The position numbers and the translations under genes were made by a program. A stretch of DNA of 64,000 nucleotides from Rhodothermia bacterium. Its GTDB lineage: Bacteria > Bacteroidota > Rhodothermia > Rhodothermales > JAAAOL01. Position 1 is the first letter of the stretch; every line of letters begins with the position of its first letter. A model generated the notes under the pieces. It was given only the letters and a program-made list of their open reading frames with translations, had not been told where the DNA came from and did not search any database. The stretch lies in contig JAUIDY010000016.1 in NCBI GenBank assembly GCA_030428385.1, forward strand, positions 1 through 64,000. The letters run 5' to 3'. Below are positions 9,399 to 18,362 of this stretch, in pieces.

Positions 9399-10298
9399 AT
9401 GCAGCGTTTTTCCCTCGGACTCTGGCTGTTACTCCTTGGCGGTGTGCTTTCGGTGCATGCCCAGCCTGTGACGGTTACGGGCATCGACGGCGTCGCGGCG
9501 ACCATCGACAACCCCAACCGCATCGTCACGCTCGGTGGCCCGATCACTGAGATCCTGTATGCACTGGGGCTCGGCGACCGCGTGGTGGCCACGGATATTT
9601 CCAGCATTTACCCCGCCGACGTGCTCCAAAAGCCCCGCCTTGGTTATTTCCGGCAAGCCTCTGCCGAAGGAATCCTTTCGCAAACCCCGTCTTTGGTCAT
9701 CACCATCGACGGGTTCGGGCCGCCTGCGGTGGTGCAGCAGTTGCGTTCAGCCGGTGTGCCCGTGCTCATTCTGGCAAGCCCACAGAGTGCCGACGGTGCC
9801 TTTGAGCGGATTCGTACGTTGGCGCAGGCCTTCCACCGCACGGAGCAGGGCGAGCAGTTGATTACTACCATCCATGAGAAGCTGGCCGAAGCCCGCACGT
9901 TGCAACACGGAGATAAACCCGGCGTGCTGTTTATCTACGCACGCGGCGCGGGACTGGTTAATGTAGCTGGACAAGCCTCTCCCGCTGATGCCATTATCAA
10001 GTTGGCAGGCGGCACCAACGTCGTGACGGCGTTTGACGGCTTCCGCCCGATCACGTCCGAAGCTGTGGTTGTTGCGGCACCGGAGATCATTGTTATTCCC
10101 GAACGGGGCCTCGAAAGCCTGGGAGGTGTAACTGGTTTGCTGAAACAACCAGGACTTTCCCTTACACCTGCTGGGCAGAACCGTCAGGTAGCCACCGTAG
10201 ACGACGCGATGTTGCTCAACTTTGGCCCTCGCCTCGGCGATGGCGTGTTGGCCCTGACCAAGCGACTGTACCCGGACATGGCTGGAGGAACACAGTGA
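9399..10298 (+). CDS. hmuT: Heme ABC transporter, periplasmic binding protein (HmuT)
   Basis: 299-aa class III periplasmic binding protein that carries heme from the outer membrane to the HmuUV importer. A signal peptide (residues 1-21, ending VHAQ) precedes a typical BtuF/HmuT fold: NRIVTLGGPITEILYALGLG near residue 38, GYFRQASAEGILSQTPSLVI and the long linking helix with GGVTGLLKQPGLSLTPAG. The length fits the family. Its TGA overlaps the GTG start of hmuU, which points to translational coupling. Confidence 0.9.
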   Translation: MQRFSLGLWLLLLGGVLSVHAQPVTVTGIDGVAATIDNPNRIVTLGGPITEILYALGLGDRVVATDISSIYPADVLQKPRLGYFRQASAEGILSQTPSLVITIDGFGPPAVVQQLRSAGVPVLILASPQSADGAFERIRTLAQAFHRTEQGEQLITTIHEKLAEARTLQHGDKPGVLFIYARGAGLVNVAGQASPADAIIKLAGGTNVVTAFDGFRPITSEAVVVAAPEIIVIPERGLESLGGVTGLLKQPGLSLTPAGQNRQVATVDDAMLLNFGPRLGDGVLALTKRLYPDMAGGTQ

Positions 10299-11422
10299 CT
10301 TCCTCCAACGCCACGCTTACCCCTTCTTCCGCGAAGCCCATCGCCTCCAGCACCCCTGCGTCGTTTACGCATGTCCCCACCCGTACAGCATGGGTGCTGT
10401 TGGGCTTTGCCTTGGCCCTTGTTGTTGTTATGGTTGCCGCCGTTGGCATCGGTGCGGTGCGGATTCCACCGGGGCAGGTGCTGGCGATCCTCGCTGATCA
10501 GATTGGCCTTACGCTACCCTGGGAGTTTTCGCAACAGCAAGCGCTGGTGCTTACGGGCATCCGGCTTCCACGGGTGCTGCTTGGCGCCGTAGTTGGCATT
10601 GGGCTTTCGGTGAGTGGCGCGTTGATGCAAGGGCTTTTTCGTAATCCCCTCGCCGACCCGGGCCTTGTGGGCGTATCCAGCGGAGCCGCCCTCGGTGCGG
10701 CCACGATGATCGTCCTCAGCGGCTTGCTGCCCGGCTTCATCGCCTCGGTGCTGGGCTCGTTTGCGATTTCGGCGGCCGCTTTTCTCGGGGGACTCGTCAC
10801 CACGCTTATCGTCTACCGCCTTGCCACCAACGGAAACCGCACCTCGGTGGCAACCATGTTGCTGGCAGGCATTGCGGTGAACGCACTGTGCGGCGCTGGG
10901 ACCGGGGCACTGGTACTCCTCACCGACGACACCCAACTACGCGACCTCACGTTCTGGACCCTTGGAAGCCTGGGTGGGGCCACGTGGGACCTCTTGCTGT
11001 TTACTGCTCCGTTGATCTTGCTACCGGGCCTCCTCACCGTGCGCCTCGCACGGGCGCTGAATGCGCTGCTGCTGGGCGAAGCCGAAGCGCAACACCTCGG
11101 CATCAACACGAACCGTGTGAAACGCATGGTGGTTGTCCTAACAGCCCTTGCTGTGGGCGGAGCTACGGCGGTAAGTGGCCTGATCGGCTTTATCGGTCTC
11201 GTCGTGCCCCATCTTGTGCGGCTGATGCTCGGCCCGGATCACCGGCTGCTGCTTCCCGCTTCAGCGCTGCTCGGGGCCACCTTGCTCGTCGTGGCCGACC
11301 TCCTCGCCCGCATCGTGATCCAGCCTGCCGAGGTGCCCATTGGCATTCTCACGGCACTGGCGGGAGCCCCGTTCTTCCTAGCGCTATTGCTGCGTCAGCA
11401 ACGACGTTCGTTTGCGTTTTAA
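10295..11422 (+). CDS. hmuU: Heme ABC transporter permease (HmuU, FecCD family)
   Basis: 375-aa inner-membrane permease with about ten hydrophobic segments. It shows FecCD-family signatures: RLPRVLLGAVVGIGLSVSGA with LFRNPLADPGLVGVSSGAAL near residues 90-135, and GLIGFIGLVVPHLVRL with GPDHRLLLPASALLGA near 300-330. The N-terminal ~30 residues are Ser/Thr/Pro-rich. The GTG start overlaps the hmuT stop (GTGA). It pairs with the ATPase encoded 385 bp downstream; one small gene separates the two. Confidence 0.9.
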   Translation: MTSSNATLTPSSAKPIASSTPASFTHVPTRTAWVLLGFALALVVVMVAAVGIGAVRIPPGQVLAILADQIGLTLPWEFSQQQALVLTGIRLPRVLLGAVVGIGLSVSGALMQGLFRNPLADPGLVGVSSGAALGAATMIVLSGLLPGFIASVLGSFAISAAAFLGGLVTTLIVYRLATNGNRTSVATMLLAGIAVNALCGAGTGALVLLTDDTQLRDLTFWTLGSLGGATWDLLLFTAPLILLPGLLTVRLARALNALLLGEAEAQHLGINTNRVKRMVVVLTALAVGGATAVSGLIGFIGLVVPHLVRLMLGPDHRLLLPASALLGATLLVVADLLARIVIQPAEVPIGILTALAGAPFFLALLLRQQRRSFAF

Positions 11423-11433
11423 CCCTGTGCGCC

Positions 11434-11802
11434 ATGCCCCCTTGCCATAATCTTCCGTATCTTTACCATACCCGCCACGGGCATGTGCTACATTGCGGCT
11501 GCTGTAACCGGTTCGAGTTGCGGTTTCGCACCACCTTGGTCAGGCTCGACGGCGACTTCTTCCCCAAGTTGGTAAGTGAAGTGAACGCCTTGCCCGTGGA
11601 CCACTGGGAGCCTGAGAGCTACGGCGTGCTACGACTAACTCCACCGCCCTCGCCTGTAGACATCAACCTTTTGCTGTTCCGCCACGATATCCTGGAACTG
11701 CAAGACCTGCTTAGCGGAGCCGCCGCCATGGCAGAACTTGACACGATGCTCGACGAAACCTTATCGCCGAAAAAGCGCCTTCCCCCTTCGGACATCCACT
11801 GA
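11434..11802 (+). CDS. Small Cys-rich protein inside the heme operon (DUF6686-like)
   Basis: 122-aa cytosolic-looking protein with a Cys cluster near the N-terminus (PPCHN, then LHCGCCNRFELRF), fitting a small metal-binding knuckle. It lacks a signal peptide. It resembles the small DUF6686-type proteins found beside heme genes in Bacteroidota; that name is from memory and the function is unknown. It starts 11 bp after hmuU and ends 4 bp before hmuV, so it is almost certainly expressed with the importer. Its start (ATG 11434) lies far inside a longer open frame whose upstream part only shadows hmuU. Confidence 0.7.
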   Translation: MPPCHNLPYLYHTRHGHVLHCGCCNRFELRFRTTLVRLDGDFFPKLVSEVNALPVDHWEPESYGVLRLTPPPSPVDINLLLFRHDILELQDLLSGAAAMAELDTMLDETLSPKKRLPPSDIH

Positions 11803-11806
11803 ACCC

Positions 11807-12634
11807 ATGATTGAGGCGCGAAACCTGACGTACCAAATCGGCCCTAAAACGCTGGTCAACGACGTGTCGCTGTCGTTGACGCCCGGCGAATTGGTGGCAG
11901 TGGTAGGACCGAATGGGGCAGGCAAAACCACCATGCTGCGCCTGCTCAGTGGCGAACTCACACCCAGCCAAGGAACGGTGACGTTTGACCAACAGCCGTT
12001 TGCCGCATGGAAAAGTGAGCGGTTGGCAAAACGACGGGCCGTGCTCCCGCAACACTCGGCGCTCGCGTTTGGCTTTACGGTGCAGGAAGTGGTGTTGCTC
12101 GGGCGTACGCCCCATCCCACGCCCCACGCACACAACCTCGGCGTCATGCAGTGGGCGATGGAAGAAGCAGGCGTGGCGCACCTCGCCGCACGGCGCTATC
12201 CCACACTATCGGGCGGCGAGCAGCAGCGTGTTCATCTGGCGCGGGTGCTGGCCCAGTTAGGCACACCCGACGAACGCACCGACGACACCTACGTCCTCTT
12301 TCTCGACGAACCTACCGCCAGCCTCGACCTGTCGTTTCAGCACCAGACGTTGCAGACCGCGCAGCGCTGTGTCGAAGATGGGATGGCCGTGTTGGCGGTG
12401 TTGCACGACTTGAACCTCGCGGCCCAATATGCCGACAAAATCGCCGTCATGCACAATGGAAACCTCGTTGAATTGGGCACGCCGCATGAGGTGCTGACAC
12501 CTGAAGTGATTCAGTCTGTGTTTGGAATGCCCGTTCATGTCACCGCAAACCCTTGCGTGGCCTGCCCGTTGGTGATCCCGATGCCTGCAGGCATGGCCCT
12601 CCCTATTTTGAAACAACCGGCTGCTGTGGTATAG
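11807..12634 (+). CDS. hmuV: Heme ABC transporter ATPase (HmuV)
   Basis: 275-aa ABC ATPase that powers HmuU. Visible motifs are Walker A GPNGAGKTT (residues 34-42), Q-loop LPQHSALAFGFTV, signature LSGGEQQRVHLARVL, Walker B VLFLDEPTASLDL and switch His in VLHDLNLAAQYAD. The start is set at ATG 11807, which gives the usual N-terminus (MIEARNLTYQIG). A Cys-containing tail (NPCVACPL) is present. It ends 35 bp before hmuS. Confidence 0.92.
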   Translation: MIEARNLTYQIGPKTLVNDVSLSLTPGELVAVVGPNGAGKTTMLRLLSGELTPSQGTVTFDQQPFAAWKSERLAKRRAVLPQHSALAFGFTVQEVVLLGRTPHPTPHAHNLGVMQWAMEEAGVAHLAARRYPTLSGGEQQRVHLARVLAQLGTPDERTDDTYVLFLDEPTASLDLSFQHQTLQTAQRCVEDGMAVLAVLHDLNLAAQYADKIAVMHNGNLVELGTPHEVLTPEVIQSVFGMPVHVTANPCVACPLVIPMPAGMALPILKQPAAVV

Positions 12635-12669
12635 CAGCGCCCCCTCTTTCACCACGACCCTTTTTACTC

Positions 12670-13740
12670 ATGGCTGAAGTCTTGACCCCTGCTACTACGT
12701 CCCTTAAAGCACGCTGGACCGCTTTTCAAAAAGAAAACCCCAAAGTACGTATTCGCAACGCCACCGCCGAACTCGGCGTGAGTGAAGCCGAACTGGTCGC
12801 CACCGACTGCGGCGACCTAGTAACCCGGCTGGATGCCAACTGGGGCGCGTTGCTTCAGGAAGTCGAAGCACTGGACGAGGTGATGGCGCTGACCCGCAAC
12901 GACGCCTGTGTGCATGAAAAGCACGGCGTCTACCGGGATGTCAAGCTGATTAACGGGCACCGGATGGGCCTCGTGGTGCAAGAAGACATCGACCTCCGCA
13001 TCTTCTTCGACTACTGGCATTTCGGCTTTGCCGTCGCCACGCCGTGGGAAGGCGGCAAGGATGGCTTCCGCCGCAGTCTGCAATTTTTCGACAAAGACGG
13101 CACCGCGGTGCACAAGATCTACCTGACCCGCAAAAGTGACCTCGACGCTTACTTCGCGCTGGTGGAGAAGTACCGCCACGCCGACCAGACGCCCGAAATC
13201 AGCGTCACGCCCCGCGACGCCACCAAGGCCGACACACCCGACGCTGAACTCGACGTGGATGGCTTCCTCAACGGCTGGCGCGACCTTCAGGACACCCATG
13301 ACTTCTTCCCGCTGATGCGCAAGTTTGGCGTAGGCCGCACGCAAGCACTCCGCCTCGGCGAAGGCGAGTTCACCGAGCGCGTGACGCTCACCAGCGCCCG
13401 CCACGTCCTCGATCAGGCCGCTGCCACCGAAACGCCGATCATGGTTTTTGTGGGCAGTCCCGGGTGCATCCAGATCCACACGGGGCCGGTGAAGAAGCTG
13501 GTGGAGCACGGCCCTTGGTACAACGTGCTGGACCCCGGCTTTAACCTGCATCTGAACGAAACCCACATCACCGACGCCTGGGTGGTGCGCAAGCCTACCG
13601 AAGATGGCGACGTGACTTCGCTCGAAACCTTCAACGCCGACGGCGAACTGATCGCGCAGTTTTTCGGCAAGCGCAAGCCCGGACTGCCCGAGTTGGAGGC
13701 CTGGCGGGAAGTCGCTGCTGGTATCCCACGCCTCGCCTAA
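12670..13740 (+). CDS. hmuS: Hemin-degrading factor HmuS/HemS family
   Basis: 356-aa cytoplasmic heme-handling protein with two tandem HemS/ChuS-type repeats, the full length of the family. Repeat 1 includes EVMALTRNDACVHEKHGVY; repeat 2 holds DTHDFFPLMRKFGVGRTQAL near residues 208-227, the region where the family has its heme-contacting His. Members bind heme delivered by HmuTUV and release iron by cleaving the ring, or traffic heme. The start at ATG 12670 is chosen over the longer frame because the upstream part overlaps hmuV. It is the last gene of the operon; 189 bp without a clear terminator separate it from the SAM riboswitch. Confidence 0.9.
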   Translation: MAEVLTPATTSLKARWTAFQKENPKVRIRNATAELGVSEAELVATDCGDLVTRLDANWGALLQEVEALDEVMALTRNDACVHEKHGVYRDVKLINGHRMGLVVQEDIDLRIFFDYWHFGFAVATPWEGGKDGFRRSLQFFDKDGTAVHKIYLTRKSDLDAYFALVEKYRHADQTPEISVTPRDATKADTPDAELDVDGFLNGWRDLQDTHDFFPLMRKFGVGRTQALRLGEGEFTERVTLTSARHVLDQAAATETPIMVFVGSPGCIQIHTGPVKKLVEHGPWYNVLDPGFNLHLNETHITDAWVVRKPTEDGDVTSLETFNADGELIAQFFGKRKPGLPELEAWREVAAGIPRLA

Positions 13741-13929
13741 TGTTGGGTGTGGGAGTGATTGTGTTTGGGAGTATGGGAGTGCTGTGTTCGTTCAAAACAC
13801 CATACCCGCTCTCCCTTTCTCGCGCTTTCCCCGTCCTTCATCGCCAGTGCCAACAAAAATTTCCCGTCGTTTGGAACACCGCCGTACACCTTCCGTTTGA
13901 CGGCGAAATGAAACGATGTTTCTAAATAG

Positions 13930-14040
13930 CTCATCCAGAAGGGTGGAGGGATTAGGCCCGTTGAAACCCTGGCAACCGTCGGCGCACTTCGGTGCAACGG
14001 AAAGGTGCCAACTCCTACCCCGGATACGGGGACAGATGAG
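13930..14040 (+). ncRNA. SAM-I (S-box) riboswitch
   Basis: P1 is formed by CTCATC (13930) and GATGAG (ending 14040). The core GGTGGAGGGA, then CCTGGCAACC and GGTGCCAACTCC, is that of the SAM-I aptamer. Binding of S-adenosylmethionine should favour the terminator at 14109-14145 and switch off metY-metX. A possible promoter lies just upstream (TTTGAC at 13896, TAAATA at 13923, with long spacing). Confidence 0.95.
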
Positions 14041-14108
14041 CGGGAGAGCACGTCTGCACCAGTTGACATAGCAGGCGTTATGGATGCAAAACAGCATCCC
14101 GCAGCTTT

Positions 14109-14145
14109 ACCTCTTCCGCTGACTTGATGTGGAAGGGGTTTTTTT
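14109..14145 (+). terminator. SAM riboswitch expression-platform terminator
   Basis: Stem ACCTCTTCC pairs with GGAAGGGGT (one G-U) over a 13-nt loop, followed by a run of seven T. It lies 68 nt after the aptamer, so SAM-dependent premature termination is the expected mechanism. Confidence 0.85.
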
Positions 14146-14195
14146 ATGCCCTTCTCTGAGTCAGCACTGCTGCCCTTCCCGCCTCGAAGTCTGGA

Positions 14196-15587
<1,392 letters not shown>

Positions 15588-15602
15588 GCCTGATCTGACA
15601 GA

Positions 15603-15634
15603 GGCCGGTGGGCCCTTGCTAGGGCTCACCGGCC
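15603..15634 (+). promoter_or_regulatory. Strong intercistronic hairpin between metY and metX
   Basis: 13-bp stem GGCCGGTGGGCCC / GGGCTCACCGGCC (one G-U) with loop TTGCTA, 16 bp before the metX ATG. No T-run follows, so it is more likely a processing or stability element than a terminator. Confidence 0.6.
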
Positions 15635-15650
15635 CGTTGTACCTAGACCT

Positions 15651-16709
15651 ATGCCTACGCTTACCCTTCCCGTATTTACAACCGAAGGCGGTGCGACACT
15701 GTACGAGGTCCCCGTTGCCTACGAGACGTGGGGAACGTTGGACGCCGACAAGCGCAACGTGCTGGTGGTGTGTCATGCCTTGACGGGAAATGCCCACGTT
15801 GACGAGTGGTGGGGGCCGTTCCTCGGACCCGGCCGCCCCTTCGATACGGACCGGTTCTTCGTCATCTGCCTCAACATCGCCGAATCGCCGTATGGAAGCA
15901 TTTCGGCGCTGAGCACCAATCCCGCCACCGGGCAGCCCTATGGCGCCAGCCTCCCGCCCTTCACCATCCGCGACACCGTGGCCTTGCACAAAGCCGCACT
16001 TGATCAACTGGGGATCCAGCAAATCAAGCTCGCTTTCGGTGGCTCCATGGGCGGCATGCAGGTGTTGGAGTGGAGCTTTTACGGTGACTTCGTCGAAGCC
16101 TTGGCAATAGTAGCCGTGGGCGGTCGCCACTCCCCGTGGTGCATCGGCTGGAGCGAGGCCCAACGGCAGGCGATTTATGCCGACCCGAACTGGAACGACG
16201 GCCACTACGCCCCCGACGTCCCGCCTGCTGCCGGGCTGGCCGCAGCACGCATGATGGGCATGGTTTCCTATCGCTCGCATGATTCGTTCGTGGAGCGTTT
16301 CAGGCGCGATCGCATGGACGACCAACCCGGTCAACCGTTTAGCATCGAAAGTTACCTACGCTACCAGGGGCAGAAACTGGTTGACCGCTTTGATGCCAAC
16401 TGCTACGTCGACCTGACACTGCAAATGGACACCCACGATGTGGCCCGCGGGCGCGGAGCCTATGCGGATGTGCTACGCGCCATCACCCAACCGACGCTGA
16501 TCATGGGCATCGACTCGGACATCCTGTATCCCCTTACCGAACAGAAAGAACTGGCCAACCACTTGCCCCACGCTGAATTCAGACTCTTAACCTCCTTGCA
16601 TGGACATGATGCCTTCCTCATAGAATTTGATCAAATGTGCGACGCGCTGCAACCGTGGATGGACCGGCATGTGATGCCTACCCTCCCGTCCCCCGTTGCC
16701 GCGTACTGA
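15651..16709 (+). CDS. metX: Homoserine O-acetyltransferase (MetX)
   Basis: 352-aa alpha/beta-hydrolase acyltransferase that activates homoserine for MetY. The nucleophile elbow is GGSMGGMQ. The acid-base pair is in DSDILYPLTEQ and LHGHDAFLIE, and HALTGNAHVDEWW is the N-terminal oxyanion region. The block usually read as GGCYGSTGP or GSPYGT is here NIAESPYGSISALS. That segment lies by the acyl pocket and is unusual, so acetyl versus succinyl preference should not be assumed from homology alone. The pairing with MetY and the operon position favour acetyl. Confidence 0.9.
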   Translation: MPTLTLPVFTTEGGATLYEVPVAYETWGTLDADKRNVLVVCHALTGNAHVDEWWGPFLGPGRPFDTDRFFVICLNIAESPYGSISALSTNPATGQPYGASLPPFTIRDTVALHKAALDQLGIQQIKLAFGGSMGGMQVLEWSFYGDFVEALAIVAVGGRHSPWCIGWSEAQRQAIYADPNWNDGHYAPDVPPAAGLAAARMMGMVSYRSHDSFVERFRRDRMDDQPGQPFSIESYLRYQGQKLVDRFDANCYVDLTLQMDTHDVARGRGAYADVLRAITQPTLIMGIDSDILYPLTEQKELANHLPHAEFRLLTSLHGHDAFLIEFDQMCDALQPWMDRHVMPTLPSPVAAY

Positions 16710-16881
16710 GCCCCCAACCCGGTACGGACACTTGTCGACGAGCAGGTCTTGTGTGGCTACGCGAGTGCCACCTCAGCCTCGCGATTTCCCTGCTCCCCAT
16801 TGACTCCCCCGCAATGAGACAGGTGTTCGTGCCGGGATATTTTTGCCCGAGTATCTACGTCCTCTGCTTTCCCGACTCGAC

Positions 16882-17946
16882 ATGACTAACTTCCCCATAG
16901 ATATCTACCTCGCCGGTATTGGCTCCGTGGGGCATGCGTTTGCCCAGCAATTGGCCACGTTGCCCACCACTTCGCTCCGGCTCCGAGGGGCGTGTACGTC
17001 CCGCCACGCCTTCTGGCTACCCGAAACGGCGGACCCCGCACACACACTTTCCTTCGACGAACCTGCCACAACGACGGCATGGCCTGACTTGCTGACCCAA
17101 CTCACCCAACATGCCCGTCCGCTGATCTTTGTGGACGCCACCGGCAGCCCCGATGTCGCCCGGCTGTATGCCCCGCTGCTGCGCCAGGGGGTTCATATTG
17201 TAACGCCCAGCAAACACGCCAACACGTTGGAACAGACCTATTTTGACGAGTTGCATCATCTCAGTCACGCCAACGGCACCCACTACCGCTTCGAAACCAC
17301 CGTTGGCGCGGGGTTGCCTGTGGTTCAGGTGGTGCAAGACCTCGTGGCAACGGGCGACCGCATCCGCTCGATTCGAGGGGCGGTCTCGGGAACGCTCACG
17401 TTTCTTTTTAGCGAGATGGAGCAAGGGCGTTCGTATAGCGAGGCAGTTACCGCTGCCATCGAACGGGGATACACGGAGCCCGACTTCCGCGATGACCTCT
17501 CAGGCGAAGACGTGGCCCGCAAGTTCCTCATTCTGGCCCGCACCGCTGGCTATTCACTGGAGCGAAGCGACGTTACTGTCGAGTCGCTGGTGCCGCCCGC
17601 CTTAAACGTGGTATCGCAGGAACTGGCGCTGCAAGGCTTTGCTGCACTCAACGACCGCTGGCAACACATGATTAAGGCCGCCCGCGCCGATAACGCCGTG
17701 CTGCGGTATGCCGGTGAACTCGCCAATGGGAAGATAACGGTGGGCGTGCAAGCGTTCTCCACCGACGCCCCCCTCGGCCAGTTGCATGGCACGGACAACC
17801 TGATCGAGATCCACACGGATCGCTATGCGACCTCGCCTATCGTCGTGCGGGGCCCTGGTGCCGGACCGGCGGTTACAGCGGCAGGCGTATTGGCTGATGT
17901 GTTAAAGATAGCCCGAACGATTCAGCCTGCCCCGGTGGCCGCGTAA
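16882..17946 (+). CDS. hom: Homoserine dehydrogenase
   Basis: 354-aa NAD(P)-dependent enzyme that reduces aspartate semialdehyde to homoserine, the substrate of MetX. It has a Rossmann start (LAGIGSVGHAFAQQL), the catalytic domain with RGAVSGTLTFLFSEM, and TEPDFRDDLSGEDVARKFLI. No ACT regulatory domain follows, and no aspartokinase is fused. This catalytic region is of the ThrA/MetL type. The 172-bp gap after metX holds a TATTTTTG at 16838-16845, which fits the Bacteroidota -7 element, so hom may have its own promoter besides read-through. ATG 16882 gives the expected N-terminus. Confidence 0.88.
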   Translation: MTNFPIDIYLAGIGSVGHAFAQQLATLPTTSLRLRGACTSRHAFWLPETADPAHTLSFDEPATTTAWPDLLTQLTQHARPLIFVDATGSPDVARLYAPLLRQGVHIVTPSKHANTLEQTYFDELHHLSHANGTHYRFETTVGAGLPVVQVVQDLVATGDRIRSIRGAVSGTLTFLFSEMEQGRSYSEAVTAAIERGYTEPDFRDDLSGEDVARKFLILARTAGYSLERSDVTVESLVPPALNVVSQELALQGFAALNDRWQHMIKAARADNAVLRYAGELANGKITVGVQAFSTDAPLGQLHGTDNLIEIHTDRYATSPIVVRGPGAGPAVTAAGVLADVLKIARTIQPAPVAA

Positions 17947-17966
17947 ACCGCCTCGTTTTCTACTTC

Positions 17967-18305
17967 CTAACGGGGGCTTTCGTAGAAAATGTAGGGGGTT
18001 GAGTAGTCGCTAAACTCGAAGTAGACGCGCTTTTCGCCGCTGTCAACCTGTCCGTTCAGGTTTTCGTCGAGGACACCGTACCCAAACCGATAGGGCCGCG
18101 CCTCCGATCCGCCCGTGGCCGACGCCGTCGTGAGCTTGTCGATCTTCATGAACCGTTTGACCAGCGAATCGGCGGCGTAGATCTCCAGCACGCCGTCGGT
18201 CCCGGTCCAGTTCTGGATCGAGCGTCCGATGCGGTTTTGTGATTCCTGGGTACAGCCTACTGCAATGAATACGAGGAAAACAGGAAACAAAAGCCAAACC
18301 TTCAT
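17967..18305 (-). CDS. Hypothetical lipoprotein
   Basis: 112 aa with a clear lipobox (FIAVGC, Cys18), then a small domain of about 90 residues. The middle part reads NRIGRSIQNWTGTDGVLEIYAADSL; this part might bind a partner, but I recognise no family. The C-terminal half contains DENLNGQVDSGE, an Asp-rich loop that resembles a calcium-binding EF-hand/dockerin turn. The gene converges on hom with 20 bp between stops. It lies 57 bp beyond the end of the ppk1 gene, on the opposite side of ppk1 from its promoter. Confidence 0.65.
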   Translation of the reverse strand: MKVWLLFPVFLVFIAVGCTQESQNRIGRSIQNWTGTDGVLEIYAADSLVKRFMKIDKLTTASATGGSEARPYRFGYGVLDENLNGQVDSGEKRVYFEFSDYSTPYIFYESPR

Positions 18306-18362
18306 GACACCTTAAATCGGATTTTACATCAATGAAACATCCCCACGCCATTACTCCCATAC

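Noticed and set aside
13741-13929. Terminator after hmuS
   Set aside because: The G/T-rich stretch (repeated tgggagtg) forms only weak, interrupted stems and has no T-run.
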